Numbered from the stretch's first letter, positions 41,665-51,062 are shown. The stretch: 64,000 bases of DNA from Brevibacillus laterosporus LMG 15441 (GCF_000219535.2 NZ_CP007806.1:1956501-2020500), one strand, 5' to 3'. Made by a program: numbers and translations. Notes: a model not told the origin generated them from the sequence alone.

Positions 41665-43008
41665 ATGGAGTATTTACAAAAGATTGTTAATTTAGGGCCA
41701 ACTGTTGTATTGCCCATCATCATCTTCATTTTTGCGATTCTCTTAAAAACAAAGCCTGGACAGGCATTCCGGGCTGGACTCACTATTGGGATTGGATTTG
41801 TTGGGGTCAATCTGATTATCGGATTACTTAGCAGTTCACTCGGTCCTGCCGCTCAAGATATGGTTAAAAATTTGGGAGTGGAGTTAACGATTATTGATGT
41901 AGGCTGGCCGGCTAGCTCAGCCATTGCGTTTGGGACAACGATTGGTGCTTTAGCTATCCCGATTGGCCTTGGTGTCAACCTAGCGATGCTTCTTTTCGGA
42001 CTCACGAAGACATTAAATGTGGATGTTTGGAACCTGTGGCATATCGCGTTTACAGGATCGTTGGTAACAGTTATGACTAATAGTGTACCGATGGGGCTAT
42101 TAACAGCGATTGTTCATGCAATCGTGTTACTTGTACTAGCAGACATGTCTTCGAAGCATGTGTCAGAATTTTATGGTTATCAGGGGGTTACGTTCCCGCA
42201 TGGTACCTCCACTGCTTTTTATGTGATCGCCATGCCACTCGAAAAATTATTTGATATGATTCCAGGGTTACGCAGTTTAAAAGCCGATCCAGATTCTATT
42301 CAAAAACGGATGGGAGTGCTGGGTGAATCAACTGTGTTAGGTCTTATATTAGGTATTATTATTGGCCTTTTAGCTGGATGGAGTGTCAAGGACGTTTTAA
42401 CCTTAGGGGTAAATACAGCCGCGGTGATGCTACTGTTGCCTCGAATGGTAGCTGTTCTGATGGAAGGGCTGTTGCCAGTATCAGAAGCGGCTTCAGAATT
42501 TGTTCGCAGTAAGTTTCCAGATCGCGAAGTAAATATTGGGATGGATTCTGCGTTAGCTGTAGGACATCCAGCCGCTATAGCTTCATCGTTAATTATGATC
42601 CCTATCGTGCTGGCATTAGCCGTACTACTGCCTGGGAATAAGGTATTACCCTTCGGAGATTTAGCGACCATTCCGTTTATTGTCTGCTTAATGGTTCCTG
42701 TGTTTAAAGGAAACGTAGTACGTACGGTTCTGGGTTCGACGATTGCTCTGGGAGTAGGTTTACTATTAGCTACCTACGTCTCTCCGCTCATTACTACCGC
42801 GGCAACTATGGCAGGGTTTAAATTCCCTGAAGGTGCTGCTGCAATCTCTTCCTTGGTCGATGGTGCCGTTCCTACCACAGCATTATTTGTTTTTGGGGCT
42901 AAGCTGGGTTACTTCGGTATCATTGGTATTGGCGCTATTGCCATAGGTACAGCCATTTATCGAAGACGACGGGAAAAAAGAGAGATACTACAACAACGCG
43001 AGATGTGA
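41665..43008 (+). CDS. PTS EIIC component, galactitol-type permease
   Basis: 447 residues, strongly hydrophobic with about 10-12 membrane segments and a basic C-terminal tail (RRRREKREILQQREM). It has the GatC family layout, beginning with a long N-terminal segment (VVLPIIIFIFAILL), then TIGIGFVGVNLI, GWPASSAIAFGT, and the VTFPHGTSTAFY loop. It forms the channel with the separate EIIB. GGGGATGAGG precedes the ATG. No kinase or dehydrogenase for sugar phosphate follows directly, which is unusual for a polyol PTS. Confidence 0.9.
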   Translation: MEYLQKIVNLGPTVVLPIIIFIFAILLKTKPGQAFRAGLTIGIGFVGVNLIIGLLSSSLGPAAQDMVKNLGVELTIIDVGWPASSAIAFGTTIGALAIPIGLGVNLAMLLFGLTKTLNVDVWNLWHIAFTGSLVTVMTNSVPMGLLTAIVHAIVLLVLADMSSKHVSEFYGYQGVTFPHGTSTAFYVIAMPLEKLFDMIPGLRSLKADPDSIQKRMGVLGESTVLGLILGIIIGLLAGWSVKDVLTLGVNTAAVMLLLPRMVAVLMEGLLPVSEAASEFVRSKFPDREVNIGMDSALAVGHPAAIASSLIMIPIVLALAVLLPGNKVLPFGDLATIPFIVCLMVPVFKGNVVRTVLGSTIALGVGLLLATYVSPLITTAATMAGFKFPEGAAAISSLVDGAVPTTALFVFGAKLGYFGIIGIGAIAIGTAIYRRRREKREILQQREM

Positions 43009-43054
43009 TAAAAATATAATAACGAAAGATCAGTTGTTCCTTTAGATCACAAGT

Positions 43055-43087
43055 ATGGATAACCAGGAGAGTATAATCTCCTGGTTC
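43055..43087 (+). repeat. Perfect 10-bp hairpin downstream of EIIC
   Basis: AACCAGGAGA and TCTCCTGGTT flank a 6-base loop. There is no T-run after it, so it may stabilise the 3' end of the PTS mRNA or act as a weak attenuator before the regulator gene. Confidence 0.6.
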
Positions 43088-43236
43088 GTCTACGTTTGTC
43101 TCGCACTTTTGTGCCTGTGAAGAACAATTTCTACCATTGGTATAGATTGAGTGATCGGTGTGAATCAATCCCCATAAATGAAAGGAATTGTGAGCAATGT
43201 CAGGGATTCTGCTAAAAAGGGAAGGAATGGTGGCAA

Positions 43237-45972
43237 ATGAAGAGACAGTTCCTACAGATTGTAAAGGATGAAGATCCCAAAAATCCGCTGACTGACGAAG
43301 AGATTGCCGGAAAATTAGGAATTAGGAGAGATAAATGTACGTTGTTGCGTCAGCAGCTTCAAATCCCTGATTCCCGCAAACGGCGGTTACCATTGCTACT
43401 AGCAGAAATGAACAGGATTTTAAAGAAGCATTCACAGATATCCGATCGCAAGCTAACAGGAGAGCTACGTAAAATAGGTTTTGAAATATCAAAATTTACT
43501 GTGATGAATTTACGGAAAGAACAGCAGGAAGATTGGCAAGAGATGCCTCTGGCTACCGGATCTCATACTTCTTTAGGCAAGGAACAGTCAGTACACCGAA
43601 AACTGCGTCAGTTTGCTGATTTGATCGAGAGCGATGGCTTCCTTTTACCATTTGTCCAACAGGTGAAGGCGGTCATCTTATATCCGTACCAAAAGCTCCC
43701 CATTTTATTTCAGGGAGAAAAGGGAACAGGAAAGCGAGCTATAGCAGAAGCCGCCTTTTCCTTTGCAAAACAAGAGAAACAACTGAAATCAGAAGCAATT
43801 TTTACAGAAATAGATATACGCGAAATGACGGAAGGCCCATTATTTGAGCAAAGGATCTGCGATACACTAAGTAGCTATCAAGATGTAGGCGGGGCATTGT
43901 ATATTCGGGAAATTCAGCTTTTATCTCTTGAGTCTATAGAAGCGGTACTTAAGCGTGTACGAGAGATGGACTCACCCGTATTCATTTTTGCGTCCAGCAC
44001 AAATACAGCAGGTTGGGGTGATCCTGACTTACTGCATCGTCTGTTTCCTATTCAGGTTCACTTGCCATCCTTAGCTTCATGGCCGAGGGAGTCACAGCTT
44101 CGGTTAATTGATGATATGATTCAGCAGCAAGCACAACAAGCGGGGTGCCCGATTCATAAGGATAAATGCGGCGAGCGTAAAAAACGGATGAATGGGTATA
44201 CGGGGAACATTACGCAGCTACAAGCAGACATTCGCGCTTTTGTTTGTAACGAATTCATAGATTGGTTAGTTGAACACCTTTCTCCTGTCCAAGGTGATGA
44301 AAGAACGACACGAAGCGCTCTACCAGCATTAGCTCCTGACTCCATTTATCATTGGCTGCACATTCGATTTGCCCAAATGAATCAACAGGGAGTTCGGCCT
44401 GAATTAATTCGACTCCGATTACAGCAGGAATGCCGTGAACGATTAAGAGATGACAGTGGAAAACGTAAATCAGATGCGGAACGTGTGCGTAGTTTAAGTA
44501 TTTTTGTCGGAGAAAAGGTCATGCAAATGGTAGAGCAAATGCTATGGATTGCAGAAAAGCACCTCGTACTCGATCATGAAAAACTAGTAATGGCTCTTGC
44601 CTTGCATGTGAAAGGAATGCTAGAACGTTATCAGGTTACAGAGCCAAATCAGATATATCATGGGGATCAAAAAAGCGAAGCAGCTTCCTCCTACCTTTCT
44701 ATGGAGTGGATTGTTGCTCAGGAGATGGCAGAGGTAATCAAAAGCACGTGGGGAATTAGCATTACGAAGGCAGAAACAGAAATGCTGGCTCGCTATGTAA
44801 AGCATTGCACCCTGATTGAAAAAAATTCACCAACGGTAGGTATGGTGTTGGTTTCATACGGCAGTATTGCTGAGAGTATGGCAGAACAATTACATTCTTT
44901 ATTTGGACAGCATCACATTCAAGCAGTTAGTCTCTCTGTAGATGATTCGGAGGAGCGCTTTTTGTCCAAAGTTAGCTCTGCGATTAAACGCGCAGATCAT
45001 GGCATGGGAGTCGTTGTCTTGGCAGATGCGGGACGGATGGTAGGCAGTGAAGAGATTTGGCGAGAACATGTTCAAGTCGAAACATTGATATTTGCCCCCT
45101 TGAGCTTGCCATTTGCTATGGAGGTTATGCGCCGGTGTTTATACGCACCAAAGTCATTGTCTCATGTCGCGCAGGAAATTGTTCAATGGCGTATGCCTGT
45201 TTCCCCTTTTTTAGATGAGTGGAAAATAGTGAAACCCAAAGCGTTGATGTTGGTTTGCTTGACGGGGGAAGGGGCAGCACGTCAGCTTGGACAAATTGTG
45301 AGCGAGCATGTCGGTGATCGTGGTGGTGATCTGCATTATTTATTTGCTAATACTCATACAGTACGTTCCTCCTATACAAGGTGGAAAGAGGAATATCATA
45401 TTTTAGCTGTTGTAGGCACGATTGATCCATTGGTAGAGGGACTACCATTCATCTCCTTACAGCATTTAATTGAGGGAAGCGGATTTTCGTTTTTAGATCG
45501 CTTGTTAATGATCGGGGATCTGACCGTTGGACAAGCTTCTGTTGACCAACGAACACCGCTACACATGCAGGATTTAATAGTGACCGACCTTATTTTTTCT
45601 GCTTGCAACATTTCGAATAAAAAGGAAGCAATTCTATTTCTTGCTCACAAGCTAGTAGAAAAAGGCTATGTAAAACCCGAATTCGTACAAAAGGTGTGGG
45701 AACGAGAAAAGCTCGGGGCAACATCACTCGCAGGTGGTATTGCTATCCCGCATGCAGAACCTGCTCAGACTATCAATCCTGCCATTGCCATTTTGCCATT
45801 GGCTCACCCTCTGGAGTGGGAACCGGGAATTCAGGTAGACTGGGTGATCATGCTGGCAGTTAATGATACATGCCAATTTGCTGTGGAAGAATTAATGGAA
45901 GCATTGGAGGAACCAGCAAATATCCAGAAGATTACAACCAGAGGCGGGGAGGAAGGGAGATGGAATCAATGA
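43237..45972 (+). CDS. LevR-like PTS-controlled transcription regulator with degenerate AAA domain
   Basis: 911 residues. Residues 1-90 hold two RpoN-like helix-turn-helix stretches (DEEIAGKLGIRRDKCTLLRQ and ISDRKLTGELRKIGFEISKF). An AAA region follows (Walker A GEKGTGKRA near 166), but the Walker B Asp-Glu is replaced (GGALYIREI) and the GAFTGA loop needed to touch sigma-54 is missing. Then come a PRD-like region (about 400-540), an EIIA-Man-like domain whose phosphorylation His is Tyr (VSYGSIAESM), an EIIB-like part (CLTGEGAARQ), and a C-terminal EIIA domain with its His (GGIAIPHAEP). It probably senses the adjacent PTS; direct sigma-54 activation is unlikely. Confidence 0.82.
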   Translation: MKRQFLQIVKDEDPKNPLTDEEIAGKLGIRRDKCTLLRQQLQIPDSRKRRLPLLLAEMNRILKKHSQISDRKLTGELRKIGFEISKFTVMNLRKEQQEDWQEMPLATGSHTSLGKEQSVHRKLRQFADLIESDGFLLPFVQQVKAVILYPYQKLPILFQGEKGTGKRAIAEAAFSFAKQEKQLKSEAIFTEIDIREMTEGPLFEQRICDTLSSYQDVGGALYIREIQLLSLESIEAVLKRVREMDSPVFIFASSTNTAGWGDPDLLHRLFPIQVHLPSLASWPRESQLRLIDDMIQQQAQQAGCPIHKDKCGERKKRMNGYTGNITQLQADIRAFVCNEFIDWLVEHLSPVQGDERTTRSALPALAPDSIYHWLHIRFAQMNQQGVRPELIRLRLQQECRERLRDDSGKRKSDAERVRSLSIFVGEKVMQMVEQMLWIAEKHLVLDHEKLVMALALHVKGMLERYQVTEPNQIYHGDQKSEAASSYLSMEWIVAQEMAEVIKSTWGISITKAETEMLARYVKHCTLIEKNSPTVGMVLVSYGSIAESMAEQLHSLFGQHHIQAVSLSVDDSEERFLSKVSSAIKRADHGMGVVVLADAGRMVGSEEIWREHVQVETLIFAPLSLPFAMEVMRRCLYAPKSLSHVAQEIVQWRMPVSPFLDEWKIVKPKALMLVCLTGEGAARQLGQIVSEHVGDRGGDLHYLFANTHTVRSSYTRWKEEYHILAVVGTIDPLVEGLPFISLQHLIEGSGFSFLDRLLMIGDLTVGQASVDQRTPLHMQDLIVTDLIFSACNISNKKEAILFLAHKLVEKGYVKPEFVQKVWEREKLGATSLAGGIAIPHAEPAQTINPAIAILPLAHPLEWEPGIQVDWVIMLAVNDTCQFAVEELMEALEEPANIQKITTRGGEEGRWNQ

Positions 45973-46130
45973 AAAGAGTGACTCCTGGTACAAAAATATA
46001 TAAATTGTTTGAACACGATAAATTTGTATGTGAGGGTACGGAAGAAGTATTTCTTATTTCCATTGAAAAGTTGACCAAAGAGGAATTTAAAAAAAGATTG
46101 GAAGAAAACCCAAAGCTGTTAGAAGGATAG
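45960..46130 (+). CDS. 56-residue protein of unknown function
   Basis: Begins MESMKRVTPGTKIYKLFEHD; charged and probably soluble, with a helical C-terminal part (LTKEEFKKRLEENPKLLEG). GGGGAGGAAGGGAG precedes the ATG, and the frame starts inside the end of the regulator gene (overlap of 13 bases), so it is coupled to it. One cysteine. I know no family. It lies between the PTS regulator and the dehydrogenase leader. Confidence 0.6.
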   Translation: MESMKRVTPGTKIYKLFEHDKFVCEGTEEVFLISIEKLTKEEFKKRLEENPKLLEG

Positions 46131-46150
46131 ACAGCGCAGAAAGTAATAGT

Positions 46151-46178
46151 TGACGGATGTAAAAAAAGAGGTAAAATA
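46151..46178 (+). promoter_or_regulatory. Sigma-A promoter of the dehydrogenase operon
   Basis: TTGACG (46151-46156), 16 bases, TAAAAT (46173-46178). Transcription start expected near 46185, just before the first GAACAAATG repeat, the same geometry as at the PTS operon. Confidence 0.7.
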
Positions 46179-46186
46179 AAGGTGTA

Positions 46187-46272
46187 GAACAAATGTAATC
46201 AACTAGAACAAATGTAAAAAGGGCCTCGGGCCGAATGCTTCCCTGTGTGGAGGTATTCGGCCTTTTGTTTTT
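46187..46272 (+). promoter_or_regulatory. Dehydrogenase operon leader: paired GAACAAATG repeats and terminator switch
   Basis: GAACAAATG at 46188 and 46207 (19 nt apart, each within AGAACAAATGTAA). GGCC-TCG-GGCC (46223-46233) can form a mini-hairpin that uses the 5' arm of the terminator (GGCCGAAT at 46230 with ATTCGGCC at 46256, then TTTTG-TTTTT). Same order and logic as the PTS leader although the stems differ in sequence. Confidence 0.75.
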
Positions 46273-46296
46273 CTAAAGAGCAAAGGAGGGTACAAC

Positions 46297-47283
46297 ATGA
46301 CTACTGCTTGGGAATTACCTAAGATGATTACGGAGCAAAAGTTGGTTGAATTATTACATCAAATGTGGGTCATACGCTTTTTTGATGAAAAGGTGGATGA
46401 ATTTTTCGCAAAAGGATTAATTCACGGAACAACCCATCTATGTGTCGGACAAGAGGCAACGGCGGCAGGTGCAATCGCTGTGCTTCAACCAACGGATAAA
46501 ATTACGAGTACGCACCGAGGTCATGGTCACTGCATTGCCAAAGGTGCTGATGTTAATAAAATGATGGCTGAACTATTTGGTCGTGAAACAGGATATTGCA
46601 AGGGAAAAGGCGGATCAATGCATATTGCGGATGTAGAGAAAGGCAATTTAGGCGCGAATGGAATTGTCGGTGGCGGTATCCCTATTGCAGTTGGAGCAGC
46701 GCTAACCTCACAAATGAAGAAGCTAGGCTATGTTACAATCAGTTTTTTTGGCGATGGAGCGAGCAATGAAGGCAGTTTTCATGAATCACTAAATATGGCG
46801 TCCATCTGGAAATTGCCAGTTATCTTTTTCTGTGAAAATAATCAATATGGAATGTCTGGTCCTGTAACGGAAATGGTGAATATCGAAAATATTGCGGATC
46901 GGTCAAAAGCCTATGGTATTCCTGGTGTAGTAGTAGATGGAAACGATCTTTTGGCAGTCATGAATGCTGTAGCTGAAGCAGCAGAACGAGCTCGGCGTGG
47001 TGAAGGACCTACTTTAATCGAAGCCAAAACATATCGTTATAAAGGCCACTCTAAGAGTGATGCGAAAAAATATCGGACACGTGATGAAGAACTGGATTGG
47101 CGGAAAAATCGTGATTGTATCAAAAGATTACAGGAAATCTTGATAGAAAAAGGCCTACTTACACAAGAACAGGCCAAAGAAATAGAACAGCAGGCAAAGA
47201 AGGAGATCGAGGAAGCAGTGGTGTTTGCAGAAAAAAGCCCGATGCCTTCCCTAGATACGTTGGAAGAAGACGTTTACGCATAA
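46297..47283 (+). CDS. 2-oxoacid/acetoin dehydrogenase E1 component, alpha subunit
   Basis: 328 residues. The thiamine diphosphate motif runs from FFGDGASNEGSFHESLNMAS to ENN near residues 152-185. The N-terminal STHRGHGHCIAKGADVNKMM and GANGIVGGGIPIAVGAAL are typical of AcoA-type acetoin dehydrogenase alpha chains rather than pyruvate or branched-chain E1. E1 decarboxylates or cleaves the substrate and transfers the two-carbon unit to lipoyl-E2. AAAGGAGGG precedes the ATG. The true substrate is open, as the nearby PTS might supply another keto compound. Confidence 0.88.
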   Translation: MTTAWELPKMITEQKLVELLHQMWVIRFFDEKVDEFFAKGLIHGTTHLCVGQEATAAGAIAVLQPTDKITSTHRGHGHCIAKGADVNKMMAELFGRETGYCKGKGGSMHIADVEKGNLGANGIVGGGIPIAVGAALTSQMKKLGYVTISFFGDGASNEGSFHESLNMASIWKLPVIFFCENNQYGMSGPVTEMVNIENIADRSKAYGIPGVVVDGNDLLAVMNAVAEAAERARRGEGPTLIEAKTYRYKGHSKSDAKKYRTRDEELDWRKNRDCIKRLQEILIEKGLLTQEQAKEIEQQAKKEIEEAVVFAEKSPMPSLDTLEEDVYA

Positions 47284-47310
47284 CGGATAAAAAAGAAGGA
47301 AGGGAACCTC

Positions 47311-48294
47311 ATGAGAGAGATTACGTACTTAGAAGCGGTCCGAGAAGCGATGACTCAGGAGATGCGTGTCAATCCAGATGTTTTTTTGATGGGAGAAGAC
47401 ATTGGAGTATATGGAGGAGCGTTTGGGGTGTCGCGTGGGATGATTGAAGAATTTGGTCCAGAGCGAATCCGCAACACACCGATTTCCGAAGCGGCGATTG
47501 CAGGAGCTGCTGTCGGAGCCGCTATGACTGGCATGCGACCTATCATGGAGCTACAATTCTCTGACTTCATAACCATTGCAATGGACCAGTTGGTAAATCA
47601 GGCTGCGAAAAATCGCTACATGTTTGGTGGGAAAGGGAAGGTACCGATGGTCGTACGTACACCATCTGGTTCGGGTACAGGTGCCGCGGCGCAGCATACA
47701 CAAAGCTTGGAAGCGTGGATGGCCCATATTCCCGGGCTAAAAGTGGTCCAGCCCTCAACTGCTTATGATGTAAAGGGGTTATTAAAGGCAGCCATCGACG
47801 ATCATAACCCGGTGATTTTTTATGAACACAAGCTCCTCTATAAAACATTGGGGCATGTCCCAGAAGAATCATACAGTATTCCGCTTGGTGTGGCAGATGT
47901 AAAACGTGAAGGCACAGACGTAACAATTGTAGCCACTGCTATTATGATACACAAAGCATTAGAAGCAGCCACCGAATTAGAAAAGGAAGGCATCTCTGTG
48001 GAAGTTATCGATCCACGAACATTGGTGCCATTGGATACCGACACCATTATTCGGTCAGTGAAGAAAACAGGAAAGCTAATTGTGGTTCATGAAGCGGTCA
48101 AGTTCGGCGGATTCGGCGGAGAGATTGTCAGCATGATTGCCGAGAGTGAAGCCTTCGATTATGTAGATGCCCCTATTAGACGATTGGGCGGTAAGTCGAT
48201 ACCAATGCCTTATAATCCTGTTTTAGAAAAGGCGGCAATCCCGCAGGTGCCTGATATTATACAAGCAGTAAAAGACACAGTGGCACATCGTTAG
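47311..48294 (+). CDS. 2-oxoacid/acetoin dehydrogenase E1 component, beta subunit
   Basis: 327 residues of the transketolase-like pyrimidine-binding E1 beta fold. [18 protein letters not shown] near residue 28, [17 protein letters not shown] near 60, and the C-terminal part with FGGFGGEIV match AcoB/PdhB chains. It forms the alpha2-beta2 E1 with the upstream product. GAAGGAAGGG precedes the ATG; 27 bases separate the two genes. Confidence 0.9.
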   Translation: MREITYLEAVREAMTQEMRVNPDVFLMGEDIGVYGGAFGVSRGMIEEFGPERIRNTPISEAAIAGAAVGAAMTGMRPIMELQFSDFITIAMDQLVNQAAKNRYMFGGKGKVPMVVRTPSGSGTGAAAQHTQSLEAWMAHIPGLKVVQPSTAYDVKGLLKAAIDDHNPVIFYEHKLLYKTLGHVPEESYSIPLGVADVKREGTDVTIVATAIMIHKALEAATELEKEGISVEVIDPRTLVPLDTDTIIRSVKKTGKLIVVHEAVKFGGFGGEIVSMIAESEAFDYVDAPIRRLGGKSIPMPYNPVLEKAAIPQVPDIIQAVKDTVAHR

Positions 48295-48309
48295 AAGGGG
48301 GAGAGGAAC

Positions 48310-49671
48310 ATGGCAACAGGAATCTTCATGCCGAAGCTTAGTATGACAATGGAGACGGGAACCATTTTGCAATGGTTTAAAAAAGAGGGAGACCCGGTAG
48401 AAGAGGGAGACCTACTACTAGAAGTGATGACAGACAAAATTAACATTGAAGTAGAGGCGTATGCAACAGGTACGTTACTAAAAATTTATGATGATGTAAA
48501 CGCGATTGTACCTGTACAAAAAATCATCGGGTATATTGGAGAGCCGGGAGAACAAGTTCCAGACATGCCCCCAGAGATGGAGGAAGAAAAAACTCCTACT
48601 GATATAAACAAAGCTAGTGAGGAGAGCGAAGCTAAAAGAGAGACTTCTACTTCTGAAGAAGAAGCGAATAAAGTGCGGGCTACACCAGCGGCTCGACGTC
48701 TTTCACGAGAAAACGGTGTCGCACTACATGAGATTAGAGGGCGTGGAACATATGGGCGCATTCATGCCGAAGATGTAGAAGCTTATGGTAAGCATGATCA
48801 AGAGAGAATGATAACACCTCTAGCGAAAAAAATCGCCTTGAACACGGGAGTCCAGTTAAACAGCATACAGGGATCAGGTGCTAATGGAAAAATCACAAAA
48901 CATGATGTTATGCAGGCTCCTCCTAATCGTTTGCAAGTAGCTATGAACAGCAGTGTAGCAAACAACACAAAATCATCTGTGGAGTTATCGCGTGTGAAAC
49001 TGGAGGGCATGCGTAAGGTTATCTCTGAGAGAATGATCCGAAGTGTTACTACAGCACCGCATGTCACGCTAGTAACGGAAGTAGATATGAGCAATGCAAT
49101 CAAGCTTCGCAAAAGCTTACTCCCAGTGATTGAGAATCAGACAGGATATCGGTTGTCTTATACAGAGATCATCATGAAAGCGGTTGCGATAGCATTGCGT
49201 CAACATCCACAGATGAATGCTTCCGTTGAAGGTGACTATATTCTCTATAAACAGGAAGTAAACACGGGTCTTGCGGTTTCAGTACCAAACGGTCTACTAG
49301 TGCCAGTTGTCAAACATGCTGATCAGAAAGGCTTGGCGACATTAACGACAGAGTGCAAAGAGCTGGGACGATTAGCAAGAGAAGGTAAATTGCTTCCTGA
49401 TCAGATGCAGGGTGGCACCTTTACCATTAGCAATCTTGGAATGTACGACATTGATGCCTTTACACCCATTATTAACCAGCCAGAGGTTGCCATTTTAGGG
49501 GTTGGCCGTATTACGGAAAAAGCAGTTGGGATTCACGGAGAGTTAAAACTTCGTCCGCAGATGACTTTGAGCCTTTCCTTTGACCATCGGATCGTGGATG
49601 GAGCACCAGCAGCAGAATTTTTACAAAGTATAAAACGCTCTCTTGAAGAACCATATCAGCTACTAGTCTAG
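48310..49671 (+). CDS. Dihydrolipoamide acyltransferase (E2) with two subunit-binding domains
   Basis: 453 residues. A lipoyl domain at 1-80 has the lipoylated lysine in EVMTDKINIEVEA (Lys43). An acidic linker is followed by two tandem peripheral-subunit-binding domains (TPAARRLSRENGVALHEIRG at about 120-158, and TPLAKKIALNTGVQLNSIQG at about 166-200). The catalytic domain from about 225 ends with SFDHRIVDGAPAAEF, including the active His. Most E2 chains have one such binding domain. GGGGGAGAGG precedes the ATG. Confidence 0.9.
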   Translation: MATGIFMPKLSMTMETGTILQWFKKEGDPVEEGDLLLEVMTDKINIEVEAYATGTLLKIYDDVNAIVPVQKIIGYIGEPGEQVPDMPPEMEEEKTPTDINKASEESEAKRETSTSEEEANKVRATPAARRLSRENGVALHEIRGRGTYGRIHAEDVEAYGKHDQERMITPLAKKIALNTGVQLNSIQGSGANGKITKHDVMQAPPNRLQVAMNSSVANNTKSSVELSRVKLEGMRKVISERMIRSVTTAPHVTLVTEVDMSNAIKLRKSLLPVIENQTGYRLSYTEIIMKAVAIALRQHPQMNASVEGDYILYKQEVNTGLAVSVPNGLLVPVVKHADQKGLATLTTECKELGRLAREGKLLPDQMQGGTFTISNLGMYDIDAFTPIINQPEVAILGVGRITEKAVGIHGELKLRPQMTLSLSFDHRIVDGAPAAEFLQSIKRSLEEPYQLLV

Positions 49672-49682
49672 GGGGAACAGCC

Positions 49683-51062
49683 ATGAAAACCTACGATATT
49701 GTTGTCATCGGGGGAGGACCGGGCGGATACGTAGCGGCGATTCGCGCGTCAAAAGAAGGAAAGAAGGTGGCGCTTATTGAGCAGGGACATTTGGGAGGAA
49801 CCTGCTTGAATCGAGGATGTATTCCATCTAAAGCGTTATTGAAGCATGCCGAAATGATTCATGCTATCAGAGATGCGTCCAAATACGGAATTGAGGTAGG
49901 AGACATGAGGCTCTCCTTACCAAAAATGATGCAGAGAAAAAATCACGTTATTAATCAGCTCCGTGGAGGAATTGCCCATCTATTACGAACGGGAAATATT
50001 GATTTCTATCATGGTAAGGCAGAGATTCAACCAGACCAGATCGTGGAAATTACGGGTGATAAACCAGAGAGAATCAAGGTAGGGTCAATCATTATTGCGA
50101 CAGGCTCCTCTCCAGCCGTACCTCCGATTGAAGGATTAGAGCAGGTAGCATATCACACAAGCGATACTATTTTTGATATAGAGAAAATTCCTGCGTCCCT
50201 TGCCATTATTGGCGGTGGTGTTATTGGTGTAGAGTTTGCCAGCATTTTTGAAAGCTTGGGAACAAAGGTAACAATCATTGAAATGGCAGATCGCATACTG
50301 GCTACAGAAGATGAAATGGCTTCACAGGTACTAACAAAACATGTAGGCAAAAGGGGAATTACGATTCTCACCAAGGCGAAAGTAGCTGCGGTTAAAGCCC
50401 TTGGCTCGCAAAAACAGCTTATGATCTACAATGAAGCTGGAGCAAAACAGGATGTTGTCGCGGAAGAAATACTAGTCGCAATTGGACGTCGCCCGAATCT
50501 GTCGGCATCTGCTAACCTATCACTTGATATGGATGGTCCATTTATTAAAGTAAATGCACGTATGGAAACAAGTGTACAAAATCTCTATGCTATAGGTGAT
50601 GTGGTTGGCAATTGGCAATTGGCTCATGTAGCAAGTGCAGAAGGAATTGTAGCTGCTCTGAATGCGACAGGGCACACTAAAGATATGGAATACCATATCG
50701 TCCCAAGATGCATCTACACCTACCCTGAGATAGCAAGTGTAGGGCTTAGCGAGCGTGAAGCAAAAGAAAAGGGCTTTCAGGTAAAAACCTCAGTGTATCA
50801 GCTCGCGGTGAACGGTAAGGCCTTAGCAAGTGGTCAAGCAGAAGGCTTTGTAAAGCTGATTGCAGATGAGACCTACGGGGAAATAGTAGGGGCTGTGATG
50901 GTTGGCCCACATGTGACTGAGATGATTTCACAAATCTCTGCTTATATGCAATTGGAAGGAACCGTTGAAGAAATGGCAAATCTGATTTTTCCACATCCAA
51001 CTGTATCAGAAGGATTACTAGAAGCGGCGAGTGATTGGTTAGGAAAAGGTATCCACTCGTAA
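49683..51062 (+). CDS. Dihydrolipoyl dehydrogenase (E3)
   Basis: 459 residues. FAD-binding GGGPGGYVAAIRA at residue 9, the redox disulphide GGTCLNRGCIPSK near 38, NAD-binding GGGVIGVEFASIF near 178, AIGDV near 308, and the C-terminal HPTVSE with the catalytic His-Glu. It reoxidises the lipoyl group of E2. No N-terminal lipoyl domain. TAGGGGG precedes the ATG, 12 bases after the E2 stop. Confidence 0.94.
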   Translation: MKTYDIVVIGGGPGGYVAAIRASKEGKKVALIEQGHLGGTCLNRGCIPSKALLKHAEMIHAIRDASKYGIEVGDMRLSLPKMMQRKNHVINQLRGGIAHLLRTGNIDFYHGKAEIQPDQIVEITGDKPERIKVGSIIIATGSSPAVPPIEGLEQVAYHTSDTIFDIEKIPASLAIIGGGVIGVEFASIFESLGTKVTIIEMADRILATEDEMASQVLTKHVGKRGITILTKAKVAAVKALGSQKQLMIYNEAGAKQDVVAEEILVAIGRRPNLSASANLSLDMDGPFIKVNARMETSVQNLYAIGDVVGNWQLAHVASAEGIVAALNATGHTKDMEYHIVPRCIYTYPEIASVGLSEREAKEKGFQVKTSVYQLAVNGKALASGQAEGFVKLIADETYGEIVGAVMVGPHVTEMISQISAYMQLEGTVEEMANLIFPHPTVSEGLLEAASDWLGKGIHS

